Source: Providencia sp. R33
GTDB lineage: Bacteria; Pseudomonadota; Gammaproteobacteria; Enterobacterales; Enterobacteriaceae
Assembly (NCBI RefSeq): GCF_019343475.1
Contig: NZ_CP072453.1
Location: 620,001-684,000 of the forward strand
Length of the DNA: 64,000 bases
Direction of reading: 5' to 3'
Numbering within the stretch: position 1 is the stretch's first letter; each line of letters begins with the position of its first letter. The translations under genes were made by a program, and so were the position numbers. The notes below the pieces were generated by a model. The model was not told the DNA's origin. It saw only the letters and a list, made by a program, of their open reading frames with translations, and ran no database searches. Positions 1 to 8,959 of the stretch are shown piece after piece.

Positions 1-228
1 TTTAGTGCCATTAGGGACGATGGTTCCTGGGACTATTGGGCCTAACAGTTTTTTACAAGCAGGGTATTCTAACGATTCCATGCCACAGCCTAATGTATCA
101 AGCAGGCAATGATAAGCGGTATCGTAAGCTAGCTCAGAAACAATGGGGTAATCCATTACATAATCAACAATGTCACTGATCACGCTATCAAATTCAACTT
201 TATGAGAACTCACGGTTTGTGTTGTCAT
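1..228 (-). CDS. prpD: 2-methylcitrate dehydratase PrpD (N-terminal part, runs off the left edge)
   Basis: Only the first 76 codons are present. The start ATG at 228 follows an AAAGGT ribosome site. PrpD dehydrates 2-methylcitrate to 2-methylaconitate in the cytoplasmic methylcitrate cycle of propionate breakdown. The visible N-terminus has the family's opening, with a DIVDYV stretch, then a YDTAYHCLLDTLGCGM helix followed by a K-x-LGPIVPGT segment. It sits 13 bp after prpC in the same direction, so it is the third gene of prpBCD. Identity rests on N-terminal sequence plus operon position. Confidence 0.9.
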   Translation of the reverse strand, partial: MTTQTVSSHKVEFDSVISDIVDYVMDYPIVSELAYDTAYHCLLDTLGCGMESLEYPACKKLLGPIVPGTIVPNGTK

Positions 229-241
229 TATTTTACCTTTA

Positions 242-1405
242 TTAACGCTGTTCTATCGGAATGAATAACTGATTCTCTGGCCCAATATAATTGGCAGATG
301 GACGAATAATTTTATTGTCTTGTCGCTGTTCGATAATATGGGCAGACCAACCGGCAGTCCGCGCCATGACAAAGAGTGGTGTAAACATAGCAGTCGGTAC
401 GCCCATTAAGTGATAGGCCACTGCGGAGAACCAATCTAAATTAGGGAACATACCTTTTTCACGTTTCATTACCGTTTCGATACGGTCGGCGATGCTGTAT
501 AAATGGCGATTCAAGTTTTGCTCTGATAGCTGCAGTGCTACGGATTTAATGATGGGATGGCGTGGATCGGCAAGGGTATAAACGGGGTGACCAAAGCCAA
601 TGATGACCTCTTTATTATGAATACGAGCAATGATATCTTGCTCCGCTTCATCCATTGAAGCATAGCGTTGCTGAATTTCTAGTGAAACTTCATTTGCCCC
701 ACCATGTTTTGGCCCCCGTAAAGCGGCTATTGCTCCTGTCATTGCTGAGTAAAAATCTGTTCCCGTACCTGCAATGACGCGAGCGGCAAATGTTGAAGCA
801 TTAAATTCATGTTCTGCATATAAAATTGCGGCAATATGCATGAATTTTTCCCACTGAGCAGGCGGTTTTTTGCCATGCAGTAAATGCAAAAAATGTGCGC
901 CAATTGAGTCGTCATCGGTTTGTGTTTCGATGCGGCGACCATGATGGCTGAAGTGGTACCAGTACAGCAGCATTGAACCTAATGAGGCTAACAACCGGTC
1001 GGCAATATCTTTAGCGCCTGAAAATGGGTGAGCGTCTTTTTCGGGAAGCACGCAACCCATCATCGAAACCCCTGTGCGCATGACATCCATAGGATGTGCA
1101 TTGGCGGGAATGGATTCTAAAGTTTGTTTCACACTCGCAGGTAACCCACGATAGGATTGCAGTTTTTCTTTATAAGCGGTGAGTTCGGTTTGCGTGGGAA
1201 GTTTATCGTGTATCAATAAATGTGCAACTTCTTCAAACTCACACTGTGTGGCTAAATCATGGATGTCAAACCCACGATAATGCAGGTCATTTCCATTGCG
1301 CCCTACGGTACACAGTGCCGTATTTCCCGCAGAAACGCCCGAAAGTGCAACGGATTTTTTGGGTTTAAATTGTGGTGTTTCAGTGCTACTAAGTTGTTCA
1401 TTCAT
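242..1405 (-). CDS. prpC: 2-methylcitrate synthase PrpC
   Basis: PrpC condenses propionyl-CoA with oxaloacetate to 2-methylcitrate, the entry step of the methylcitrate cycle. The 387-residue protein is a short citrate synthase of the usual PrpC length. It carries the citrate synthase signatures GPKHGGANE and GFGHPVYT, which contain active-site histidines, and a RTAGWSAHIIEQR segment near the C-terminus. The start has a good AAGGAA ribosome site 6 nt upstream. It lies between prpB (56-bp gap) and prpD (13-bp gap), and the context separates it from the TCA-cycle citrate synthase. Confidence 0.96.
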   Translation of the reverse strand: MNEQLSSTETPQFKPKKSVALSGVSAGNTALCTVGRNGNDLHYRGFDIHDLATQCEFEEVAHLLIHDKLPTQTELTAYKEKLQSYRGLPASVKQTLESIPANAHPMDVMRTGVSMMGCVLPEKDAHPFSGAKDIADRLLASLGSMLLYWYHFSHHGRRIETQTDDDSIGAHFLHLLHGKKPPAQWEKFMHIAAILYAEHEFNASTFAARVIAGTGTDFYSAMTGAIAALRGPKHGGANEVSLEIQQRYASMDEAEQDIIARIHNKEVIIGFGHPVYTLADPRHPIIKSVALQLSEQNLNRHLYSIADRIETVMKREKGMFPNLDWFSAVAYHLMGVPTAMFTPLFVMARTAGWSAHIIEQRQDNKIIRPSANYIGPENQLFIPIEQR

Positions 1406-1461
1406 CGTAATTTCCTTGTAAGGGATTGAGGAGACTCAACTTGGTGCTGCCTACGTGCTTA

Positions 1462-2346
1462 TCACTTTTTTTGCGAAAATAGAGTGTCCAATCTTTGTTC
1501 ATAATCGTAGTAATGAATGCTTTGATATAGTTCATCACGTGTTTGCATCAATGGAACGACACTTTTTTGCGTACCTTCATGGCGTATCGCAGCATAGACC
1601 TGCTCTGCGGCCTTATTCATTGCTCGAAAGGCTGACAATGGATAAAGTGCAATTGCGATACCGACGCTGCGAAGTTCATCTAAGGTAAACAATGGGGTTT
1701 GGCCAAATTCGGTGAGATTCGCGAGAACAGGGGCGGGGGTATTTTGGGTAAACTGTTGATACATAGACAACTCGGTAATTGCTTCAGGGAATAACATGTC
1801 CGCGCCTGCTTCAAGGTAGGCTTGAGCTCGTTCAAGTGCTGCATCAAGGCCTTCGACGGCGAGCGCATCTGTGCGAGCCATAATCACAAAGCTGTCATCA
1901 GTACGGGCATCGACCGCGGCTTTGATCCTATCCACCATTTCTTGTGTCGATACGATTTCTTTATTTGGGCGATGACCGCAACGTTTCGCACCGACCTGAT
2001 CCTCAAGGTGTAAGCCTGCCGCGCCTGCTTTACAAAATGACTTGACGGTGCGAGCGACATTAAAGGCGGATGGGCCAAAACCAATATCGGCATCGACCAT
2101 CAGGGGTAAATCACAAACATCAGTAATACGGCGAATATCAATCAACACATCATCTAGGGTAGAAATCCCTAAATCAGGCATGCCTAACGACCCCGCGGCG
2201 ACGCCGCCACCGGATAAATAAATGGCTTTGTAGCCAGCTTGTTGAGCAAGAAGGGCGTGGTTGGCGTTGATAGTTCCCACTAACTGAAGAGGGGACTCTT
2301 GGGCGACTGCATTGCGGAATTTTTGTCCAGCAGGAATAGATGACAT
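1462..2346 (-). CDS. prpB: 2-methylisocitrate lyase PrpB
   Basis: PrpB cleaves 2-methylisocitrate to pyruvate and succinate, closing the methylcitrate cycle. The 294-residue protein belongs to the isocitrate lyase/PEP mutase superfamily. It shows the VDADIGFG metal-site segment (about residues 85-92) and the catalytic-cysteine loop K-R-C-G-H-R-P. I chose the ATG at 2346 rather than the longer ORF start at 2400: it is preceded by GAGAGGC, gives the family's length (E. coli PrpB is 296 aa), and leaves the sigma-54 promoter at 2402-2418 outside the gene. First gene of prpBCD, divergent from prpR. Confidence 0.96.
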   Translation of the reverse strand: MSSIPAGQKFRNAVAQESPLQLVGTINANHALLAQQAGYKAIYLSGGGVAAGSLGMPDLGISTLDDVLIDIRRITDVCDLPLMVDADIGFGPSAFNVARTVKSFCKAGAAGLHLEDQVGAKRCGHRPNKEIVSTQEMVDRIKAAVDARTDDSFVIMARTDALAVEGLDAALERAQAYLEAGADMLFPEAITELSMYQQFTQNTPAPVLANLTEFGQTPLFTLDELRSVGIAIALYPLSAFRAMNKAAEQVYAAIRHEGTQKSVVPLMQTRDELYQSIHYYDYEQRLDTLFSQKK

Positions 2347-2401
2347 AACAGCCTCTCGAATGTTAATGAATTGTTTTTTATTTAAGGTAACTATAGTCAT
2401 A

Positions 2402-2418
2402 TAGCAATTGCCATGCCA
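2402..2418 (-). promoter_or_regulatory. sigma-54 (-24/-12) promoter of prpBCD
   Basis: On the minus strand the sequence TTGGCATGGCAATTGCT gives TGGCATG-N4-TTGCT, matching the RpoN consensus TGGCACG-N4-TTGCW at all but one conserved base. It lies about 55 nt upstream of the prpB start and faces prpB. Its neighbour PrpR is a sigma-54 activator, as in E. coli and Salmonella where prpBCDE is RpoN-dependent. The motif is seen; its use is inferred. Confidence 0.88.
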
Positions 2419-2521
2419 ACTAGTTCAGGTGTCAATGTTAATAATAAAACGTTAAAAATTAGCGGGTTAAAAAAATATAGATTTGTGATAAGACAAACAA
2501 ATTTATCATTTGTGATTAGCG

Positions 2522-2567
2522 TGTTTCATTGAAACAGACTAGTGTTAACTGAAACGCATTTTGAAAC
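2522..2567. promoter_or_regulatory. candidate PrpR binding region
   Basis: A perfect 15-bp palindrome TGTTTCATTGAAACA (2522-2536) is followed by two more TGAAAC copies at 2550-2555 and 2562-2567. The cluster sits about 110-150 bp upstream of the sigma-54 promoter and just before prpR, where an enhancer-binding activator would be expected. Assignment to PrpR is by position and symmetry only. Confidence 0.6.
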
Positions 2568-2602
2568 ATAATTTTAAGCATAATAGAGAGGCCGCGAAGC
2601 AG

Positions 2603-4189
2603 ATGGAAAAACCGATTATTTGGACTGTGTCTGTTTCGCGGTTATTCACACTTTTTCGTGATATCAGTCCTGAGTTTAGTGAGCAAGCCGAAATTACACC
2701 GTTGAATTTGGGGTTTGAACAAGCGGTAGACATAGTACGAGAAAGGCTAAAAGAGGGACATTGTGATGCGATTATTAGCGCTGGCTCTAACGGTGCTTAT
2801 CTCAAAAGCCATGTTTCTGTACCTGTGATTATCGTTAATATCAACGGGTTTGATGTCATGCAGGCACTCGCTAAAGCACGAGAAATCAGTGATAAGGTCG
2901 GCATTATTAATTATAAAAATACCATTGCATCATTAACTGATTTTCAGCAGCGTTTTGCATTGCAAATTGAACAACGCAGTTATGTCACGGCAGAAGATGC
3001 GAGAGCGCAGCTTAAGGCCTTGAAAGCGATGGGGATCACCGTGGTTGTTGGCGCGGGGTTGATTATGGATTTGGCGGATGAAATGGGAATGACAGGAATT
3101 TTTGTTTATTCAACTCAAACCATACGCCAGGCCTTTTCTGATGCCATTGAGTTAAGCCGTATGTCTCATCGCAATCGCCATTCATCAGAAAAGTATGTCC
3201 CAGTCACACCACCAAGAGTCCGCTATACAATCAATGACTTAATTGGTTCATCATTATCGATGGAGCGGGTAAGGCAGACGATTATGTTATATGCGAGATC
3301 CGATGCTACGGTGTTGATCCAAGGTGCAAGCGGAACAGGGAAAGAAATGGTTGCGCAAGCGATTCACCACGAATTTACCTTATTTAATCAACACAAACGC
3401 AGTAAGCAGCAAATGCCGTTTGTGGCGGTTAATTGTGGTGCGATCCCTGAAACATTATTAGAAGCAGAATTATTTGGTTATGAAGAAGGTGCGTTTACGG
3501 GATCTCGGCGTGGTGGAAGAGCGGGTTTGTTCGAATTAGCCCACGGTGGCACGCTATTTTTAGATGAGATTGGTGAAATGCCACTAGTGTTGCAAACAAG
3601 GCTTTTACGCGTATTAGAAGAGAAATCTGTGGTGCGAATTGGCGGCTATAAACCTTTACAAGTCCATGTTCGTGTGATTTGCGCAACTCATTGCCATTTA
3701 GACGATTGGGTGAAGAATGGGCATTTTAGGGCTGATCTTTTCTATCGTTTAGGGGTACTTCGAATGCAAGTTCCTGCACTTAATGAACGTGGAGAGGATA
3801 TTTTTGTTCTCGCTGAGCGACTTTTAAAACTGGCTTTTGCGGGATTAGTACTGCCGCTCCCCGCATTTCGCGTACAGCAACTTTTAAGCTGCCGTCATTT
3901 TTTTCTACATTATGCGTGGCCAGGGAATGTGCGTGAACTGCGAAATTTAATGGAGCGGGTTGCGCTTTATTGCAGTGCATACCCAGAAAAGGCGATTACG
4001 GAGGAAATGCTGACAAGTTTATCCCCAGAGCGCCAGTGGGGAGCAAATGACCATGAAGCTACTATAGATAGAAGGGAGGGATCATTGACTGAGGTGATGG
4101 CGAGGTTTAATGGTGACCGTAAAGCGGTAGCGCAGTATTTAGGGATTAGTAGAACAACACTTTGGCGGCGTCTTTCTTCATTAGAATAA
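2603..4189 (+). CDS. prpR: PrpR, sigma-54-dependent activator of propionate catabolism
   Basis: PrpR senses 2-methylcitrate and activates the divergent prpBCD operon with RpoN. From the ATG at 2603 the protein is 528 residues, the same length as E. coli PrpR. The open frame extends upstream only to a TTG at 2561 that lies inside the operator cluster. Domains in order: a PrpR N-terminal sensor domain (about 1-190); an AAA+ domain with Walker A GASGTGKE, the sigma-54 contact loop GAFTGS and Walker B GGTLFLDEIGEM; and a C-terminal Fis-type helix-turn-helix ending YLGISRTTLWRRL. GAGAGG lies 11 nt before the ATG. Confidence 0.95.
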   Translation: MEKPIIWTVSVSRLFTLFRDISPEFSEQAEITPLNLGFEQAVDIVRERLKEGHCDAIISAGSNGAYLKSHVSVPVIIVNINGFDVMQALAKAREISDKVGIINYKNTIASLTDFQQRFALQIEQRSYVTAEDARAQLKALKAMGITVVVGAGLIMDLADEMGMTGIFVYSTQTIRQAFSDAIELSRMSHRNRHSSEKYVPVTPPRVRYTINDLIGSSLSMERVRQTIMLYARSDATVLIQGASGTGKEMVAQAIHHEFTLFNQHKRSKQQMPFVAVNCGAIPETLLEAELFGYEEGAFTGSRRGGRAGLFELAHGGTLFLDEIGEMPLVLQTRLLRVLEEKSVVRIGGYKPLQVHVRVICATHCHLDDWVKNGHFRADLFYRLGVLRMQVPALNERGEDIFVLAERLLKLAFAGLVLPLPAFRVQQLLSCRHFFLHYAWPGNVRELRNLMERVALYCSAYPEKAITEEMLTSLSPERQWGANDHEATIDRREGSLTEVMARFNGDRKAVAQYLGISRTTLWRRLSSLE

Positions 4190-4747
4190 ACTTAGCAGAT
4201 AAACCACGATGAAAATAACCATTAAATGGTATGTGCTATTACGTATTTTTGATTAAAAAAGAAATAAATTAATGAAAGCACAAATTTAATTATTTATTTG
4301 TTCCATTAGCCAGAAAGGCCTTTTGCACCCAATAAAATGGCAAGATAAAAATAATAAATAAATTATTTTGCCATTGAGCACTTTTAGGATACTCGGTATA
4401 TGACTTAAGTTGTATCAAATCGTAACAAGAAAATGAAAGGGTGCTTATCTATACTGCATTGATTTTTAACTTTTTTATGTATTTTTATTGTGATTATTGA
4501 TCTAAACCTCCCTTCGGAAAAAACGTGATTTTTCTCACATAAATTATTTTACTAGTCACCATTAGATTTTCTCATTTTAACTTACTGATTGAACGTTCTA
4601 TATTGCGCTCAAATCAGTCTTATTTTTATATTTTACTACTGCACTAATCGCCGAAATGTGTTCCTTTTTTGGGGAGCGAAGCCTTGTCGTATTCTACGAT
4701 GTAGTTGCAGCGCATATTATTTATTTTTATTTGTTGGAGAGTGGGGC
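4190..4747. other. intergenic region, prpR to MFS gene
   Basis: About 560 bases without a convincing gene. The left two thirds is AT-rich with no obvious terminator. The last 100 bases before the MFS start are G-richer. They hold a GGGGAGCGAAGCC stretch (about 4671-4683) and a small TCGTA-TTC-TACGA hairpin (4687-4699), so the MFS mRNA may carry a structured leader. An open frame in phase with the MFS gene crosses this leader but does not look like transporter sequence. Confidence 0.5.
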
Positions 4748-5911
4748 GTGAATCAGTCCACTACTATCATGCGCAAACGCGATAATGCATTCGTTCCTGT
4801 TGCAGGGTTAACGATTTTTGCTATTGCATCGGGTTATTTAATGAGCCTAATCCCATTATCAATGGGGAGCTTCGGAATTGATACGCAGTATGCAGGCTGG
4901 TTAGCAAGTGCCTACTATATTGGTTTATTAATTGGTTCGATGTTAATTGAACCTGTGATCGCCAAAATTGGCCATCGCTTTGCCTTTATCGGCTTTTTAT
5001 TAATGCTAGCTGCTACGGTTGTGGTGTTGCCATGGGCGCCTTCTATTGAAGCTTGGCTACCAAACCGTTTAGTTGCAGGTATCGCGGTTGCAGGTATCTT
5101 TGTTGTGGTTGAATCTTGGTTGCTGATTGGTGACAGCCCGAAAGAGCGAGCTAAGCGTTTAAGCTTTTATATGACATCATTGTATGGCGGTACAACGTTA
5201 GGGCAACTCGCGATTGGCGTGATTGGGACCCAAGGTGCCTATCCCTTTATGGTTGTATTGGGTTTATTGTTATTAGCTGTAATGCCGCCTTTATTAGTTC
5301 GCCAAGGGCAGCCAGATAGCGGGTCACATCAAAAATTATCACTGAAAAAAATTGCGCGATTAAGTAAACCTGCAATTATCGGCTGTATGGTTTCAGGTAT
5401 CACCATGGGTACGATTTATGGGTTGATGCCACTATCATTGAAGAAAGACCAATTTACGACTGACCAAGTAGGGGTGTTAATGGCCTCTATTATTTTAGGT
5501 GGGATGTTGATTCAGCCTGTTGTCAGCAAGTTATCTATCCTGATGAGCAAAACCTTGTTATTAGCGATGGTTTCTCTGTTAGGGGTATTCGCGATGGGGG
5601 TTATTTATATCTCTAGCGACTACTTAGTGATGATTGTTGCGTTAGCCTTATTAGGAATGTCTTCATTTGCGTTATACCCGATTGCTATCACTTTAGCGTG
5701 CGACAGCTTGGATTCATCCTACATTGTTGCAGCGACACAAGTGATGTTATTTAGCTATAGCATTGGTTCTGCAATGGGCCCTATCGCAGCAGGTACGCTG
5801 TTAAGCCAGCACAATGGTTTAGTGGATTTCTTCTTTATTGTGTTGCTCGTGACCGCAATTTATATGTTAATAGCAAGCTTACGTCGTAAAGCGAGCGTGC
5901 TGGCGAATTAA
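4748..5911 (+). CDS. MFS transporter, YcaD-like
   Basis: An inner-membrane major facilitator protein of 387 residues with about 12 hydrophobic segments. It resembles the E. coli YcaD group: ASAYYIGLLIGSMLIEP near the second helix, a VVVESWLLI segment, and a central cytoplasmic loop at about residues 190-200. YcaD's substrate is not established, so no substrate is assigned. The start is the GTG at 4748 behind GGAGAG; the in-frame extension to 4589 reads as non-protein leader, and ATG 4769 is an alternative. Single-gene unit followed by a strong terminator. Confidence 0.82.
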   Translation: MNQSTTIMRKRDNAFVPVAGLTIFAIASGYLMSLIPLSMGSFGIDTQYAGWLASAYYIGLLIGSMLIEPVIAKIGHRFAFIGFLLMLAATVVVLPWAPSIEAWLPNRLVAGIAVAGIFVVVESWLLIGDSPKERAKRLSFYMTSLYGGTTLGQLAIGVIGTQGAYPFMVVLGLLLLAVMPPLLVRQGQPDSGSHQKLSLKKIARLSKPAIIGCMVSGITMGTIYGLMPLSLKKDQFTTDQVGVLMASIILGGMLIQPVVSKLSILMSKTLLLAMVSLLGVFAMGVIYISSDYLVMIVALALLGMSSFALYPIAITLACDSLDSSYIVAATQVMLFSYSIGSAMGPIAAGTLLSQHNGLVDFFFIVLLVTAIYMLIASLRRKASVLAN

Positions 5912-5937
5912 CGGTTTGAGTTAAAATAGTTTATGAA

Positions 5938-5966
5938 GGCTCTGTGATTTCACAGAGCCTTTTTTC
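5938..5966 (+). terminator. rho-independent terminator after the MFS gene
   Basis: A 9-bp stem GGCTCTGTG/CACAGAGCC with a 4-nt loop is followed by six T residues. It lies between the MFS gene and the convergent ATP-grasp gene. Confidence 0.9.
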
Positions 5967-5972
5967 TGCATG

Positions 5973-6932
5973 TTACTTTTTCTTATTCGCTGAGATTGTT
6001 GATAAGGCGCCTTCGAGTGGCATATAGCCTGCAGATTGGGTAATGCGTTGCTCCCAATGCTCCCCTAATTTGAAGTCCCACGATAGTGGGGATATTTCTG
6101 TTCTACCTGCGTTAGGTGCAAAGGTCAGTTCGCTAAAATACAAGGTATGTTCATCAGACATCAAAAAGTCAGCACGGCAATAATCGAACGGCGTGACGAG
6201 GATTTCAGCCAAGCGCAGCATTTCTTTAAACATGGGGGGCTCAGGTACTGGCTCTAACATATTTGGGTAGCCAAAAGTCACCGGTTGCAATTGCCAATTA
6301 ACATCATAGATGTTGATAAACTCTTCACCTGATTCATCAGTGTAATCTATTTCTGCATAGACAGGTTTACCTGAAAAACAATGTATACGGCAGGTTTCAG
6401 GAACGAGTTTTCTATTTTTATTGGCGAACAAATCAATATATTGTTCACAAATAATTTGAGGTGAAATATTTTTATAATGACGTTCGCGAGTAATGTAATA
6501 AAGATTTTTTATTAAGTGAAATGACAATTTATTTTTAGCATGTTGCCAATTAAATTTGGCTTTGTTTCGACAGATTACACTGCTGCCGCTGTCATGATTA
6601 CATTTGAGTACAAATTGCTCGGGAAGCGCACCGATATCAATTTCATCAACATTACGATAAGTGGCTAAAATAGGGACTAAATACTCTTCGCCAATGGTTC
6701 GGCTAATGTAGCCTCTGACGGCGAGTTTATCAGCAAGTTGTGTATACAGCGGGTTTTTATCACGCAGCATTCTAAAATTCACCTTTTCATTGAAGCTTTT
6801 AGGTGTTTTAAAATCAGGGCGATAATTTAGTTTTTTAGTAAATTTATTAGCAAGATAAAGCTTATCACTGATAATAAATGTACGTAGTTTTTTTATAATG
6901 TACTCTGCTTTTTTCATGCGAGTGTCAACCAT
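5973..6932 (-). CDS. TupA-like ATP-grasp family protein
   Basis: A 319-residue cytoplasmic protein of the TupA-like ATP-grasp family, often annotated as glycosyltransferase and linked elsewhere to surface polysaccharide or teichuronopeptide assembly. Visible hallmarks are the N-terminal FNEKVNFRML and DKLAVRGY segments, the ATP-grasp core EQFVLKCNHDSGSSV, a DYCRADF strand and the C-terminal LTFAPNAGRTE. No polysaccharide genes adjoin it, so its acceptor is unknown. An alternative start is Met6 (MKKAEY). It is convergent with the MFS gene across a short terminator. Confidence 0.75.
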   Translation of the reverse strand: MVDTRMKKAEYIIKKLRTFIISDKLYLANKFTKKLNYRPDFKTPKSFNEKVNFRMLRDKNPLYTQLADKLAVRGYISRTIGEEYLVPILATYRNVDEIDIGALPEQFVLKCNHDSGSSVICRNKAKFNWQHAKNKLSFHLIKNLYYITRERHYKNISPQIICEQYIDLFANKNRKLVPETCRIHCFSGKPVYAEIDYTDESGEEFINIYDVNWQLQPVTFGYPNMLEPVPEPPMFKEMLRLAEILVTPFDYCRADFLMSDEHTLYFSELTFAPNAGRTEISPLSWDFKLGEHWEQRITQSAGYMPLEGALSTISANKKK

Positions 6933-7324
6933 TCTATAAAATGTAGTGTGTAGTTTAGAAATATTATTTTTATGTATGGATTATATTTTGAATAACTTAA
7001 ATGGAATATCAATAGGTGCAATAGTGAATTTAATAATTCCTTAATAAATAAAAAGTAAACAGAACATAAATAAGACGTGAATTAATAGATATCATGCTCT
7101 TTTTGTTTAAATTTATATCAATAATATAATCAATCGTTTTAATTATTCGTCAAAAGTAATGTGGGTATTATTTTTATAAAGCCTACCATATCGCTAGGCA
7201 ATAAACCTTAAGGGTTTATTTATAAAAGTGATGGGTATTTGAATAATTAGTTCATTGAGTAACTATTTAAATACAAACATTACTTCACTGTATTTACACG
7301 GTATAGCATACAGTGAAGTTGCAT
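6933..7324. other. intergenic region with three inverted repeats
   Basis: AT-rich and gene-free. It holds GCCTA...TAGGC (7181-7199), AATAAACC-N5-GGTTTATT (7200-7220), and a 12-bp perfect inverted repeat ACTTCACTGTAT/ATACAGTGAAGT at 7282-7293 and 7308-7319. The last sits immediately downstream of the leftward desaturase gene and probably ends its transcript, although no long T-run follows. The left part should carry the promoter of the ATP-grasp gene. Confidence 0.5.
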
Positions 7325-8419
7325 TTAGCGTGGTTTTTCGCCCATCTTTTTTAAGAAACGGATTTGCGCTGCGACCAATTCGTTATAACGAATACAGCGG
7401 TAAGGCATGTTATGTTGCGTTGCCAATTCCCCTAAAATTCTCGCCAAAGCAGGGTAGTGACGGTGGTGCCAATTGGGGAAAAGGTGATGGGTAAGATGAT
7501 AATTAAGCCCGCCAGTTAAACGCCATAGACAATGTGGCGTTGGTATCCAATCGCAAGCAGTGACAAAATTATGATGGTACCAACCATGTTTAATTTGCTT
7601 ATTATTTGGAGCAGTAAAAAATTCAGTTTCAGCCCAATGGGTCCCTAAAAGTAAATAAATAACAAAAATAGATGCAATCATTTGGCTCAAAATATAAGTG
7701 ACAAAAATAGCGGTTAAGCTTATTCCATGCTCATGTGCAAAAAATAAAGGTAAACCTAGCATCAGCAATAAATGGCCAATTTTGCTGGCAATAAAAAGTG
7801 CCCAGCCTTTTTTTCCTGTTAAGACCTTTTTATCTTTTAGGCGTGTTTTCCCCGTTCTATCCGACCAGTCAAAAACCAGCGCAATCCAGGTTAAAGAAAA
7901 AGAGGCAATAAATGGCCAGTAGATATGTTGGTACTTCATAAAAGGTCGCCACTTTTGAAAAGGTGTTTGGCGAAAGATGCCATTTTCTTCTGTATCTAAG
8001 TCGTAATCTTCAATATTGGCAAAATGGTGGTGATAGTGAACATGGCGAGTTCGCCAAAATTCAGGCTCTAATCCTAAAGGTAAGGTGACTAAGCGGCCAA
8101 ACACTCGGTTTTTCCAGCTATTTTTAAATAAGGTATTATGACAAGCATCGTGTTGCCCGATCACATTGAGGAACATAATGATTAGGACAAAAACAAAATA
8201 GGATAAACTGTAGGTTAATACGGATGAGGTAAACAGCGTCGGAAGATAACACAATATTGCGATAGCAAATAAAGTGATTATCACAATAATATCGGTTTTG
8301 CTTGCATATACATGATCTTGCTTATTTTGCAGATAATTTTGGCTGGCTTGCTTTAACGCTGCATGAAAATGTTGTTCGTCAGCATTGGAAAATGTCAGTT
8401 CAAATTTAGTCGTGAGCAT
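7325..8419 (-). CDS. membrane fatty-acid desaturase
   Basis: A 364-residue integral-membrane di-iron desaturase with the three histidine boxes of the family: HDACH, then HVHYHHH, and near the C-terminus HLTHHLF with NWHHRH. Several hydrophobic spans separate the boxes. Such enzymes introduce double bonds into acyl chains of membrane lipids; the regiospecificity cannot be read from sequence. I chose ATG 8419 (AGAGA ribosome site 7 nt upstream) over the ORF start at 8539, because the extra 40 residues are hydrophobic leader lacking a ribosome site. No electron-donor gene adjoins it. Confidence 0.85.
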   Translation of the reverse strand: MLTTKFELTFSNADEQHFHAALKQASQNYLQNKQDHVYASKTDIIVIITLFAIAILCYLPTLFTSSVLTYSLSYFVFVLIIMFLNVIGQHDACHNTLFKNSWKNRVFGRLVTLPLGLEPEFWRTRHVHYHHHFANIEDYDLDTEENGIFRQTPFQKWRPFMKYQHIYWPFIASFSLTWIALVFDWSDRTGKTRLKDKKVLTGKKGWALFIASKIGHLLLMLGLPLFFAHEHGISLTAIFVTYILSQMIASIFVIYLLLGTHWAETEFFTAPNNKQIKHGWYHHNFVTACDWIPTPHCLWRLTGGLNYHLTHHLFPNWHHRHYPALARILGELATQHNMPYRCIRYNELVAAQIRFLKKMGEKPR

Positions 8420-8959
8420 CGTTGTTCTCTTTGGCATTACCGATGCTAAGAGTATATCGTCACTGATTAATAGGCAGCAAAATATATATGAGAACAAGAT
8501 GTAATTTAGACTTATTCCTATAGGTTTAAATAAATACAAATAAAATGGATTTTTTATTTTTATAATTAAATGGATTTTTGCAAATTGTGCTTAATATATT
8601 TTTTAATAATCAAGCTAACTGTTTAATTTAATTGAAGTAATTGGATTGATGATTTAGGTGGTGAAAGTAGTTATTTTGAGATTTTAAATGAAAAATGCCT
8701 ACGTCCATGTAGAGAAAAGTCCTTGTAAATAAGGTAACAAGGAAAATTATGTCTGTCTGTAATAAATTATCATAAAAAGTGTTTAGAACTGTTTAACTTG
8801 TTAACTATAAATATAAGTTATCATTTATCCTACTTTGGGATACGATTATTTTAGAGTTATTCCTTGGCTTAAGCCAAATTAAGAGCTTGCTTATATCAAT
8901 AAAATATAAAAGTGATGAAATAGACGAAATTTAATTTATTTTTATATTTGGAGAATTAA
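8420..8959. other. 540-base divergent intergenic region
   Basis: Separates the leftward desaturase from the rightward DUF1090 gene and must hold both promoters. Visible structure: an inverted repeat TCCTTGT/ACAAGGA at 8720-8743 and a perfect 14-bp palindrome TTGGCTTAAGCCAA at 8864-8877, about 80 nt upstream of the DUF1090 start. No supported coding sequence was seen. Confidence 0.5.

Noticed and set aside
2482..2516. Two TTTGTGAT copies as CRP sites upstream of prpR
   Set aside because: Each has only the left half-site; the right halves do not match TCACA. Possible but not supported enough to annotate.
2561..2602. TTG start giving a 14-residue longer PrpR
   Set aside because: It lies inside the operator cluster, and the ATG at 2603 has a ribosome site and gives the same 528 residues as E. 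coli PrpR.
4671..4747. Manganese (yybP-ykoY) riboswitch in the MFS leader
   Set aside because: GGGGAGCGAAGCC recalls one conserved loop, but the spacing and the second conserved loop are not recognisable.
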